From assembly GCA_001556125.1 (NCBI GenBank), contig LSIG01000142.1, positions 1-22,936 of the forward strand: a stretch of 22,936 bases of DNA. The letters are read 5' to 3'. This DNA is from Rhizobiales bacterium CCH10-E5. Lineage in GTDB: Bacteria > Pseudomonadota > Alphaproteobacteria > Rhizobiales > Beijerinckiaceae. Position numbers and translations under genes: made by a program. Under the pieces are notes generated by a model. That model was not told the origin of the DNA. It saw only the letters and a program-made list of their open reading frames with translations, and searched no databases. Every line of letters begins with the position of its first letter. The stretch's first letter is position 1. This document shows, piece after piece, positions 8,007-14,820 of this stretch.

Positions 8007-9436
8007 AGCGCGCCCTCGCCACCTTGCTCCTGCTGTCGAGCGCCGCGCCCGTCTGTGCGGGCCAGGCTCCTGGTCGGGCCGCGGCTCCAGACGTTCCAAT
8101 CACGGCCAAGGACCGCTTCTACACCTCCGACCAATTCTCAAACACGGTCTCGGTCATCGATCCCTCGCAGAACAAGCTGCTCGGCGTGATCAAGCTTGGT
8201 GAGCCGACGCCGGCCAATCTGAGCCCGCTCTATCGCGGGCAGGTGCTTGTCCACGGCATGGGCTTCTCCCCGAATGGCAAGACACTCGCCGTCGTCTCGA
8301 TCGGCTCCAACTCGGTCAGCTTCATCGACACCGCGACCAACACTGTGAAGCAAGTCGCCTATGTTGGGCGATCGCCACACGAGGCCTTCTTCCGGCCGGA
8401 CGGCAGGGAGGTCTGGGTCTCGGTGCGCGGCGAGGATTACATCCAGGTGCTCGACGGCAAGACATTCGCGTCGACCGCGCGGATCAAGGTGCCGAATGGG
8501 CCGGGCATGACCATCTTCTCGCCCGATGGGCGTTACGGCTTCGTCTGCTCCTCCTTCTCGCCAGAGACGGTGGCGATCGACACCAGGACCCGCAAGGTCG
8601 TCGGGCGGATGAAGCAGGAGAGCCCGTTCTGTCCGGATCTCGCCGCAACACCGGATGGCGAGCAGCTCTGGCTGACGCTGAAGGATGTCGGCAAGACCAT
8701 GGTCTTCCAAGCCAAGCCGCCGTTCAGAGCGCTGAAGACGTTGGACACCGGGCCGATCACCAACCACGTCAACATCGTACGCCGCGACGGCGATCAGTTC
8801 GCCTATGTCACGGTCGGCGGCACCAACGAGATCAAGGTGTTCCGCACCGGCGATTTCTCGCAGGCCGCGACGATCCCGGTCGGCGCGCTGCCGCACGGGC
8901 TGTGGCCGTCCGGCGATGGCACGCGCGTCTATGTCGGGCTGGAGAACGCTGATGCGGTCGCGGTGATCGATACCGCAAAGCAGGCCGTCATTGCGACGGT
9001 GCCCGTCGGCCAGGCACCGCAGGGTGTGGCCTATGTGCCCAACGCGGTCCCGAGCGGTGACGGAACAGCCAACCTTCAGCCGCTCTCGGCGGCGCAGAAC
9101 TCGGCGCAGCTCTCGCTCGCGGGCTCCGACGGCAAGGCGGTCACGCAGGTGACACTGTTCAATCAGGGTCCGATCCAGATGCTGCAGGCGGCCGTCACCG
9201 GCCTCGAGCCCAAAGCGCCTTACATCCTCGCGCTGGCGAACGATGCGAAAGGAGAGACCGGCGTCCAGCCGCTCGCGCCCTTCATGACCAATCCGGCAGG
9301 CGCCGCGATCGTCAATGCGGTCGGGCCGATCCGGCAGGTGGTCACCGACGCCGAGCCCGATCGCAAGCGTTATCTCGTCATTCTGGCCGGCACCCCGGAC
9401 AAGCCGGGGACCGTGCTGCAGTCGCAGGCGCCGTGA
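8003..9436 (+). CDS. YVTN/YncE-type beta-propeller protein, periplasmic
   Basis: 477 residues with a signal peptide (about 1-19). Repeated blades of the 40-residue YVTN type run from about 35 to 350, for example NTVSVIDPSQNKLLGVI, NSVSFIDTATNTVKQV, DYIQVLDGKTF and DAVAVIDTAKQAVIATVPVG. About 110 further residues (from about 365) form a separate C-terminal domain that I do not recognise. Such propellers are protein- or ligand-binding scaffolds and often sit beside metal or redox genes. The gene overlaps the DUF305 gene by 4 bp and is expected to share its ECF-type promoter. It ends at a terminator shared with the convergent cytochrome gene. Confidence 0.85.
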   Translation: MKRALATLLLLSSAAPVCAGQAPGRAAAPDVPITAKDRFYTSDQFSNTVSVIDPSQNKLLGVIKLGEPTPANLSPLYRGQVLVHGMGFSPNGKTLAVVSIGSNSVSFIDTATNTVKQVAYVGRSPHEAFFRPDGREVWVSVRGEDYIQVLDGKTFASTARIKVPNGPGMTIFSPDGRYGFVCSSFSPETVAIDTRTRKVVGRMKQESPFCPDLAATPDGEQLWLTLKDVGKTMVFQAKPPFRALKTLDTGPITNHVNIVRRDGDQFAYVTVGGTNEIKVFRTGDFSQAATIPVGALPHGLWPSGDGTRVYVGLENADAVAVIDTAKQAVIATVPVGQAPQGVAYVPNAVPSGDGTANLQPLSAAQNSAQLSLAGSDGKAVTQVTLFNQGPIQMLQAAVTGLEPKAPYILALANDAKGETGVQPLAPFMTNPAGAAIVNAVGPIRQVVTDAEPDRKRYLVILAGTPDKPGTVLQSQAP

Positions 9437-9448
9437 GGAGGTTTCCTG

Positions 9449-9471
9449 GAAGGCGCCCTCAGGGCGCCTTC
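9449..9471. terminator. Bidirectional hairpin terminator between convergent genes
   Basis: An 11-bp perfect palindrome, GAAGGCGCCCT-C-AGGGCGCCTTC (effective loop larger than 1 nt), followed on the plus strand by a pyrimidine-rich TTCCCCTCT. It starts 12 bp after the propeller stop and covers the stop codon of the cytochrome gene on the other strand, so it probably ends both transcripts. Confidence 0.75.
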
Positions 9472-9851
9472 TTCCCCTCTGCGTCGAACTGCTTGAGAAA
9501 GGCGACCAGATCAGCGATGCGCTTGTCGTCCTTCAGCCCGGCGTAGATCATCTTCGTGCCGGGCACCTTCGCCTTCGGGTCCTTGATGTAGTCGGCGAAG
9601 GTGGCTTCGTCCCAGGTCAGGCCCGAGGACTTCATCGCGTTGCTGTAGCTGTAGCCTTCGCGCTCCGCCGCCTTGCGGCCGATCACACCGTTCATGACGG
9701 GGCCGACCGTATTCTTCGCGGTCTCGCCGATTTGGTGGCAGGCCCGGCACTGGGCATAGGTCTTCTCGCCGGCGGCGGCATCCTGCGCACGGGCCTGAGC
9801 TTGCGCGAGCAGGCCCAGCGCAACGAGCGGGAGGATCATCTTCATCATCAC
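9459..9851 (-). CDS. Class I c-type cytochrome (cytochrome c2/c550-like)
   Basis: 130 residues: signal peptide (about 1-22), heme-binding C35-x-x-C38-H39 (CRACH) and distal ligand M101 in the VPGTKMIYAGL motif typical of soluble class I cytochromes; the end LVAFLKQF is also standard. It is exported and folds in the periplasm with covalent heme. Lying last in the sulfite dehydrogenase operon, it is a good candidate for the electron carrier between the dehydrogenase (or the neighbouring small cytochrome) and the terminal oxidase. The start at 9851 is backed by GAGGA, which overlaps the preceding stop region; ATGs at 9848 and 9842 are possible. Confidence 0.9.
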   Translation of the reverse strand: MMMKMILPLVALGLLAQAQARAQDAAAGEKTYAQCRACHQIGETAKNTVGPVMNGVIGRKAAEREGYSYSNAMKSSGLTWDEATFADYIKDPKAKVPGTKMIYAGLKDDKRIADLVAFLKQFDAEGKKAP

Positions 9852-9861
9852 AGGTCGTTCC

Positions 9862-10215
9862 TCACTTCTGCGGCGCGAACGGGCTGACCCATCCGCCGCC
9901 CTGTTTCGGCGCCGCCGGCGGGAACGCCTTTTCGAGATAGTCGAGCAGCACCTTTCGCATCTCGTCGTCGGGCGCGGGCATGGCGTGCTTGTCGGTCATC
10001 CAGGCCAGGGTCTCGTCCCAGCGGGCGCGGTTCATCCCTTGACGGCCAACGACCTTCATCGAGTGGCAGCCGACACAGTAGCCGAAGGTCTCGTCGCGTC
10101 CGGGAAAGTCCGGAATGGATTCGGGCGTGTCCTCGGCCTGCGCGAACGCGCAGACCGGAACGGTGAGAAGAGCGGCGGCGAGCGCCACCGCCTTCAGCTT
10201 ATGGAATGCCGCCAT
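9862..10215 (-). CDS. Small c-type cytochrome, sulfite dehydrogenase partner subunit
   Basis: 117 residues with a signal peptide (about 1-26) and one heme motif C47-V-G-C50-H51; M79 in KHAMPAP is the probable distal ligand. Known bacterial sulfite dehydrogenases pair a molybdopterin subunit with a small monoheme cytochrome (SorB in SorAB, SorU for SorT). This gene starts 2 bp after the dehydrogenase stop, so it most likely encodes that electron acceptor. The C-terminal Pro/Gly-rich tail (PPAAPKQGGGWVSPFAP) may dock on the partner. Whether the complex is permanent, as in SorAB, or transient, as in SorT/SorU, cannot be told from sequence. Confidence 0.88.
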   Translation of the reverse strand: MAAFHKLKAVALAAALLTVPVCAFAQAEDTPESIPDFPGRDETFGYCVGCHSMKVVGRQGMNRARWDETLAWMTDKHAMPAPDDEMRKVLLDYLEKAFPPAAPKQGGGWVSPFAPQK

Positions 10216-10217
10216 CG

Positions 10218-11543
10218 TCAGCCCACCAGCACGGCGATGCGATGCATCGGGTTCGAGCCGTAGCCCTGTGGGTTCCAGTTCGTCGCGACATGGGGCTGCG
10301 CGACGCCGCGTGAATCCGTGGCCTTCACCCAGAGTTCGAAATAGCCTTCGCTCGGCAGCTTGAGCGAGCCGGTCCAGCGCACCCAGTCGTAGCGGTTCTT
10401 CGGCTTGGCCAGCGTCATCGTATGCCAGCGCTGCCCGCCGTCGGACGAGACCTCGACATTGGCGACCTCGTGATCGCCGGCCCAGGCCGCGCCGCGCAGC
10501 GAGACATCGCGGGCGGCTGCCGGCAGGCGCGTGCCGTTCGCCGGAGCCGTGATGATGGCGCGGACCGGCATCGAGGTCAGGTCGGTGAAGTTGATCTTGC
10601 CGTCGGCGTTGGAGCCCGGAACCAGCGGCACGGTCGGCACGCGATAGGAGGTCCCGCCCATGCCCTGGCCGTCATGCGGCGTGGCACGCACGAGGATGCG
10701 GTTGAGCCATTTCGAGGATAGCGAAGCCGGCCAGCCCGGCACGACGAGGCGCAAGGGCCCGCCATGGATATGCGGCAGCGGCTCGCCATTCATCGCCCAG
10801 ACGATCAGCGAATGCGGCTCCAGCGCCTTCTCGATAGGCATGCCTCGCGAAATCGCGTCCTTGGTAGTGTCGCCCGAAAGATGCGGGTCGGCGCCGAAAT
10901 GCCCGGTGAACTTGGCGCTGTCCTTCAGGCCGGCGGCTTTCAGAACGTCGGCGAGGCGCACGCCGGTCCACTCTGCGCAGCCGGCGCCGCCATTGGTCCA
11001 CTGGTTGCCGCGCGCGGCCGGCTGGTAGAAGGAGCGGCCATTGCCGCCGCATTCCAGCACCATGCGGAAGCTGTGGGCAGTGAAGCGCTTTTTCAGCTCG
11101 CCCAGCGTCAGCGTCAGCGGCTTGTCGACCTCGCCTTCGATCTTCAGCGACCAGGCATCGGCGTCCTTGGCCTCCTCGGGCAGCTGGCCGTTGTTGCGAA
11201 TGAAGAATTTCGCGATCGGCGTGGTGTCGTCGTCGAGCAGGCTTTCGGGCGTTTCGGCCACGAGCGGCCGGTCGCCCAGCAACGCCAAGCCCTTGTCCTT
11301 GCCCGGAAAGTCGAACGGTTGCGGGACTTTTGGCGCTGCCGCCGGAGCGCCTTGCGCCGAAGCGGAGGACAGGCCGCCATTCGAGCGTGAACCGAGCGGT
11401 GCGCCAAGCCCGGCCGCCACCCCGATCGCGGCGAGGCTGCCGCCGAGCAGAATGCTGCGGCGGGAGGCCGAAGGCATTTCGACGATATGGGAACTGGATT
11501 GGTCATTGGACGCGGCGTCCCGCGTGACTGCTTCTTCGAGCAT
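10218..11543 (-). CDS. Molybdopterin-dependent sulfite dehydrogenase (SorA/SorT family), Tat-exported
   Basis: 441 residues. A twin-arginine signal (SRRSILLGGSLAAIGVAAG, about 28-46) exports the folded protein. The sulfite oxidase core follows: FFIRNNGQLP (R116), the molybdenum-ligating cysteine C165 in LECGGNGR, WTNGGAGCAEWTGVRLADVL, MNGEPLPHIHGGPLRLVVPGW and SSKWL. A C-terminal Mo-co dimerisation domain (about 330-435) completes it. It should oxidise sulfite to sulfate in the periplasm and pass electrons to the cytochromes behind it. The ATG at 11543 with GGGAGA 7 bp upstream is preferred over a TTG at 11579 that lies in the -10 box. SoxC is less likely because no sox genes surround it. Confidence 0.88.
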   Translation of the reverse strand: MLEEAVTRDAASNDQSSSHIVEMPSASRRSILLGGSLAAIGVAAGLGAPLGSRSNGGLSSASAQGAPAAAPKVPQPFDFPGKDKGLALLGDRPLVAETPESLLDDDTTPIAKFFIRNNGQLPEEAKDADAWSLKIEGEVDKPLTLTLGELKKRFTAHSFRMVLECGGNGRSFYQPAARGNQWTNGGAGCAEWTGVRLADVLKAAGLKDSAKFTGHFGADPHLSGDTTKDAISRGMPIEKALEPHSLIVWAMNGEPLPHIHGGPLRLVVPGWPASLSSKWLNRILVRATPHDGQGMGGTSYRVPTVPLVPGSNADGKINFTDLTSMPVRAIITAPANGTRLPAAARDVSLRGAAWAGDHEVANVEVSSDGGQRWHTMTLAKPKNRYDWVRWTGSLKLPSEGYFELWVKATDSRGVAQPHVATNWNPQGYGSNPMHRIAVLVG

Positions 11544-11549
11544 GGCGTT

Positions 11550-11576
11550 TCTCCCGAGGACATGTTCCTCGGGAGA
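11550..11576 (-). promoter_or_regulatory. 11-bp palindrome enclosing the ribosome-binding site of the sulfite dehydrogenase gene
   Basis: Arms TCTCCCGAGGA and TCCTCGGGAGA pair perfectly around the 5-nt loop ACATG. The right arm contains the GGGAGA Shine-Dalgarno sequence 7 bp before the start codon. The left arm begins 2 bp after the -10 box, so the expected transcript start lies near or inside it. It could act as an mRNA hairpin hiding the ribosome-binding site or as a DNA operator at the promoter. It has no T-tract, so a terminator is unlikely. Confidence 0.65.
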
Positions 11577-11577
11577 C

Positions 11578-11605
11578 AAGACGCGCGACCCCGTCGAATT
11601 ATTCC
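11578..11605 (-). promoter_or_regulatory. ECF-type promoter of the sulfite dehydrogenase operon
   Basis: On the minus strand GGAATA (11605-11600) and CGTCTT (11583-11578) are separated by exactly 16 bp, with the start codon 34 bp further. It lies in the 88-bp gap after the anti-sigma gene, so the dehydrogenase and cytochromes can be induced apart from the regulators. It shares its pattern with promoters at 7507-7534 and 14457-14484. Confidence 0.7.
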
Positions 11606-11631
11606 ACTCTTGAAGAGAAGGTCTGAAAGGT

Positions 11632-12441
11632 TCAGGCCGTGCAGGGCCGACCCGTGGTCCTGATGTCGTTCAGCGCGGCAATTTGTTGGGAGGCAGGACC
11701 GTCGTTGCGGAGCGACATCGCGGCCAGGGCAGCGATCAGGTCGAGACGCGCCTCGTCGATGCCGACGCCGACCATGGCGTAGCCGATATCACCGTTGCGC
11801 CAGGCCCGGATCGAGATTCCGTCCTCCGTCGACCGCACGGGCTCGGCTGCACTCGTCGATGGTTCCGGCGAGACCCAGAGCCCGACACGACAGCCGTTCG
11901 GCCCCTCATAGCCCGCGAAGACCTCGCCATTCCGGGCGAGGCCGGGCTTGACGTCGAGGCGCACCAGACGAAGCGACGCCGCGGACAGATCAGGCAGAGC
12001 GGTCGACCGTGCGCCGGCGAGTTCGACGGACAGAGCAGCGGTCGCAGGAGCCTCGCCACCAGCCAGCCACGGCCGATGCGCCATCAGCGCGTCGCTCATG
12101 TCCTCGCTGCGCGGACCCAAAGTCGCGAACCAGATCGCGGAACCCATGCCGGCGACGAGGGCAAGCGTTGCGGCGATCGCCGCCAGACGGCGCGCGGATC
12201 CCCTTGTTTTCGTCCCGCGTGCGGAAATGGCGAAGGGCGGCGCGGTGTCCTCAGACAGGCCCGCCACATTGGCCTTCAGCGCAGCCAGGGTGGCAACTCT
12301 TCTTGCGAGACCGGAGTCGTGTGCCACGGCCGATGCGACCGACGCAGCTTCCGCCGGCGCCAGTTCTCCATCGACATAGGCGTTGAGCCGTTCCCAGGAC
12401 ACGGCCTGCCCGTTCATCATCTCGCTATCGTCACCCGACAT
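11632..12441 (-). CDS. Membrane-bound anti-sigma factor
   Basis: 269 residues. The N-terminal cytoplasmic part has the anti-sigma pattern ERLNAYVDGELAPAEAASVASAVAHDSGLARRVATL (about 17-52). A single membrane helix follows (about 85-107, RLAAIAATLALVAGMGSAIWF) and then a roughly 160-residue periplasmic domain. The HxxxCxxC zinc motif of ZAS anti-sigma factors is absent. It should hold the ECF sigma factor inactive until a periplasmic cue, plausibly sulfite, releases it. It overlaps the sigma gene by 11 bp, the usual arrangement for a cognate pair. ATGs at 12420 and 12417 are possible later starts. Confidence 0.85.
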   Translation of the reverse strand: MSGDDSEMMNGQAVSWERLNAYVDGELAPAEAASVASAVAHDSGLARRVATLAALKANVAGLSEDTAPPFAISARGTKTRGSARRLAAIAATLALVAGMGSAIWFATLGPRSEDMSDALMAHRPWLAGGEAPATAALSVELAGARSTALPDLSAASLRLVRLDVKPGLARNGEVFAGYEGPNGCRVGLWVSPEPSTSAAEPVRSTEDGISIRAWRNGDIGYAMVGVGIDEARLDLIAALAAMSLRNDGPASQQIAALNDIRTTGRPCTA

Positions 12442-12961
12442 GGCGGCGCCCCGTCGGAAAGGGCGTCACGTTCCGTCCGCCGATCTCGTCCAGCAGCGCG
12501 AGGCGTGCGCGGCTCAATCGGCTCATCACGGTCCCGACCGGCACGCCCAGAATCTCCGCCGCTTCGGCATAACGAAAGCCGGCGAGATCGACCAGTTCGA
12601 TGATGTCGCGGTGTGTCGCGTCCAGCCTTTCGAGCGCCTGCCTGACCGTGATCTCCGCGATCAGCCGATCGTCGTGGCGCCAGGGTGTCTCCAGCCCCGT
12701 CTCGACCTCGCGATTGTCCGAGCGCACCGAGGCCCGGCGGCGATCATCGAAGAAGCCGTTCCGCAGGATCGCGAAAAGCCAGGACCGGATGCCTGACGCA
12801 TCGGGCACGGTGTCGCTCGCCAACGCCTTCATCGCGCAGGATTGCAGAAGGTCGGCCGCCGCGTCACGGTCGCCGCTGAGCCGCAGCGCATAGCCGAAAA
12901 GCCGCTGCCAGTTCTGCCTCAGTGCCGTTTCGACCGCGTCGCGCAGGGCTTCGATCCTCAT
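12431..12961 (-). CDS. ECF-type RNA polymerase sigma factor
   Basis: 176 residues with sigma region 2 (about 16-80; AADLLQSCAMKAL and IRSWLFAILRNGFFDDRRR) and region 4 (about 104-157; VDLAGFRYAEAAEILGVPVGTVMSRLSRAR, the helix-turn-helix reading the -35 element). It lacks regions 1 and 3, as ECF factors do. Encoded next to a sulfite dehydrogenase and an anti-sigma factor, it resembles the arrangement around RpoE1/RpoE4 of Sinorhizobium meliloti, which respond to sulfite. Three local GGAATR-N16-CGTYTY promoters are its likely targets. No such promoter is seen upstream of this gene, which lies 15 bp after the UDG-family gene and so is probably read from there. The ribosome-binding site is weak. 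Confidence 0.93.
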   Translation of the reverse strand: MRIEALRDAVETALRQNWQRLFGYALRLSGDRDAAADLLQSCAMKALASDTVPDASGIRSWLFAILRNGFFDDRRRASVRSDNREVETGLETPWRHDDRLIAEITVRQALERLDATHRDIIELVDLAGFRYAEAAEILGVPVGTVMSRLSRARLALLDEIGGRNVTPFPTGRRHVG

Positions 12962-12976
12962 TGGAGCAATGCCAGA

Positions 12977-13555
12977 CTAGCCGGCCTCATCCGCAATGGC
13001 GACAGCGATCTCCCGGCGCGAGGCCTCGCCGAAGAGCCGCTCCCTCGCAGCGGGTGACGCGGCGAGATGTGTCGGGCTCGGATGCGGGATCGCGATCACG
13101 GTGAGATCGGGCCTTGCTGCATCCAGCGCGGGCCGAAGGCTCTGCGCGACGCGGCCGGCGAGAACCACGACCTGCACACGCGGCAAGAGCGCGAGCAGCG
13201 CCGGCAAATCGCGCGCAGCAGCTTCGATGTCCATTCGGGTCGGCCGCCCGAGCTTCCCGCCACGGCGTGGCAGCCGCCATGGCACCGCGTTCCAGATCAC
13301 CGTGTCCCATCGCGACAGCGGGAGCCCATCGAGAAATCGGGTCAGATTGCGAGCCGTCCCGGTGGGATTGTCGCGCGATGTCGTGCCGGTGGAAACCGAG
13401 GCCGGGCCGGGCGTTTCCAGCAGCACGAGCAGGCGAGCTGCGATGCCGCCATCCAAGGGATCGAAATCCGGCACGTCGCCATGGCGCGCCCGCAGCACTG
13501 CGGCAAAGCGATTGAGCGGCGCGACATGGGCCGGCTGCCTGTCAGGGGCCATCAT
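12977..13555 (-). CDS. Uracil-DNA glycosylase superfamily protein
   Basis: 192 residues. The UDG fold is indicated by LLETPGPAS (46-53) in place of the GxDPG loop, IWNAVPW (87-93) and the HPSPTHL motif (158-164), equivalent to the C-terminal H-P-S-P loop of UDG enzymes; VVVLAGRVAQ is the usual strand before it. Members excise uracil or related damaged bases from DNA, but family 1 motif GQDPY is missing, so activity is unproven. The gene overlaps the LysR gene by 4 bp (ATGA) and precedes the ECF sigma gene by 15 bp. Its place in a sulfite-response operon fits repair of bisulfite-induced uracil. Confidence 0.8.
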   Translation of the reverse strand: MMAPDRQPAHVAPLNRFAAVLRARHGDVPDFDPLDGGIAARLLVLLETPGPASVSTGTTSRDNPTGTARNLTRFLDGLPLSRWDTVIWNAVPWRLPRRGGKLGRPTRMDIEAAARDLPALLALLPRVQVVVLAGRVAQSLRPALDAARPDLTVIAIPHPSPTHLAASPAARERLFGEASRREIAVAIADEAG

Positions 13556-14442
13556 CGGGACTGCTCCTCGTCGAGCAGCTCGCGAAAGGCCTGCGCGGCC
13601 CGGCTAACGTAACGCTCCTTGTGCCGCAGTATCAGAAAGCGGCGCGGTGGGATGTCGGCCGCCACGTCCACGAGCCCTCCGGAACGCAACGCGCTCGCGA
13701 CGACGAGCCGCGACATCAGGCTCGCGCCGGCGCCAGCTTCGACCGCGGCGCGAACGGCTTCGTTGGCGGGCAGTTCGAGCGCGACGTCGAGGTCTGCGAG
13801 CGTGCGTCCCGCTTCCCGTAGCACCGTTTCCAGAAGCTGCCGCGTCCCCGAGCCCGGTTCGCGCAAAATCCAGGACGTTTCGCCGAACTCGTTAGGAGTG
13901 ACGGCATCACGCACGGACCACGGATGATCGCGCGAGACGACGATGCTCATGTCGTCGGTTGCGACGCTCTCCTGGGTGAGATGGAGATCATCGATCTCGC
14001 CCTCGACGAAGCCGATGTCCGCCAGCCCGTCATGGATGGCGGTGGTCACGGTCTCGGTGTTGCCGATCACCAGCGGTGTTTCGATGCCCGGGTGGCGCTT
14101 GCGAAACGCAGCAAGCCTTGGCGGCAACCAATAGTTCCCGATCGTCTGGCTCGCGGCGAAAGCGAGCCTGCCGCGCTTCAGCCCCGCGAGATCGGCCAGG
14201 ATCTGCTCGCCGGCGGCCGCGCGTGTCAGGATCGCCCGCGCCTCCTGGAGAAACAGTCGGCCGGCATCGGTTAGCGCGATCCGCCTACCCACGCGATCGA
14301 ACAGCTTCACCGCGTGCCGATACTCCAGGGCCGCAATCGCCGCGCTGGTTGCTGACTGCGTCAGATTGAGATCGGAGGCGGCGCGCGTGACGTGCGCGCG
14401 CTCGGCGACCGCAACAAAGATCCGCAGTTGTTCGAGAGTCAT
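13552..14442 (-). CDS. LysR-family transcriptional regulator (YeiE/CysB-like)
   Basis: 296 residues. The N-terminal winged helix (1-60; LRIFVAVAERAHVTRAASDLNLTQSATSAAI) is followed by a two-lobe effector domain containing the REPGSGTRQ signature shared by CbbR, CysB-like and YeiE-like regulators. In enterobacteria YeiE is encoded divergent to yeiH and responds to sulfite; here too a yeiH-family gene is divergent, with a small gene in between. The regulator is therefore probably a sulfite sensor acting on the 14443-14820 region. The start at 14442 matches the conserved MTLEQLRIF; an in-frame upstream start at 14550 would cross the opposite promoter. It likely begins an operon continuing with the UDG, sigma and anti-sigma genes. 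Confidence 0.9.
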   Translation of the reverse strand: MTLEQLRIFVAVAERAHVTRAASDLNLTQSATSAAIAALEYRHAVKLFDRVGRRIALTDAGRLFLQEARAILTRAAAGEQILADLAGLKRGRLAFAASQTIGNYWLPPRLAAFRKRHPGIETPLVIGNTETVTTAIHDGLADIGFVEGEIDDLHLTQESVATDDMSIVVSRDHPWSVRDAVTPNEFGETSWILREPGSGTRQLLETVLREAGRTLADLDVALELPANEAVRAAVEAGAGASLMSRLVVASALRSGGLVDVAADIPPRRFLILRHKERYVSRAAQAFRELLDEEQSR

Positions 14443-14456
14443 ACGAACGCCTCGCC

Positions 14457-14484
14457 GGAATAAATCGAAGGGCCTTTGCGTCTC
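14457..14484 (+). promoter_or_regulatory. ECF-type promoter before the small membrane protein and YeiH-family genes
   Basis: GGAATA (14457-14462), a 16-bp spacer and CGTCTC (14479-14484) match the promoter of the sulfite dehydrogenase almost base for base in both boxes. The next start codon (14517) is 32 bp downstream. It lies just outside the LysR start, so this divergent region joins LysR and ECF control. Confidence 0.7.
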
Positions 14485-14516
14485 CTCATCATCCCTCCCG
14501 ACAGCGAGCATGCCTG

Positions 14517-14771
14517 ATGACGAGCATCGAGCCCGACCACAACCAGCCACCGCCGCACCATTTCGACGACCATCCCGCGCGCCTCACGACCGACAGCGCG
14601 CGGCAGGGACCATGGGGCAAGCGCATTCTGTATGTCCTCGCCGGCAGTGTGTTCGGCTCGATCATAATTGCCGGCGCAGCCTTCCTCAGGCTCGCAGCCA
14701 AAGCTGATCGCGCTTCAATCGATACCAATCGAATTTATCGATCGAAACAAGAGAAACAACCTGTTGGATAA
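14517..14771 (+). CDS. Small single-pass membrane protein of unknown function
   Basis: 84 residues: a charged, His/Pro-rich cytoplasmic N-terminus (PPPHHFDDHPAR), then GKRILYVLAGSVFGSIIIAGAAFL as one membrane helix (about 35-60). Codons are GC-rich at position 3 until about residue 62; the remaining tail is AT-richer and overlaps a cluster of ATCGA repeats, so it may have drifted or have been extended past an original stop. The gene follows an ECF-type promoter at the proper distance and precedes the YeiH-family gene, so it may help that transporter. No family recognised. A non-coding leader is the alternative. Confidence 0.5.
   Translation: MTSIEPDHNQPPPHHFDDHPARLTTDSARQGPWGKRILYVLAGSVFGSIIIAGAAFLRLAAKADRASIDTNRIYRSKQEKQPVG
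14716..14745. promoter_or_regulatory. ATCGA repeat cluster, candidate LysR-binding region
   Basis: ATCGA occurs at 14718, 14728 and 14737, that is every 9-10 bp or about one helical turn, and TCGA recurs at 14742. TCGAATTTATCGA (14729-14741) fits the T-N11-A form of LysR boxes. The AT content is well above the surroundings. It lies about 75-100 bp before the YeiH-family start. Binding is not shown. Confidence 0.35.
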
Positions 14772-14820
14772 ATCAATTACGGTAAGCGACAGATCACGCA
14801 TCGAACGAATGGATGCCGCG

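Noticed and set aside
11544..11579. TTG start of the sulfite dehydrogenase at 11579
   Set aside because: It lies in the -10 box of the promoter and before the ribosome-binding site; the ATG at 11543 has a proper GGGAGA.
12977..13555. UDG-family gene as a simple housekeeping Ung
   Set aside because: The GQDPY motif of family 1 is absent and the size and HPSPTHL loop fit a different branch, so the generic symbol ung was not used.
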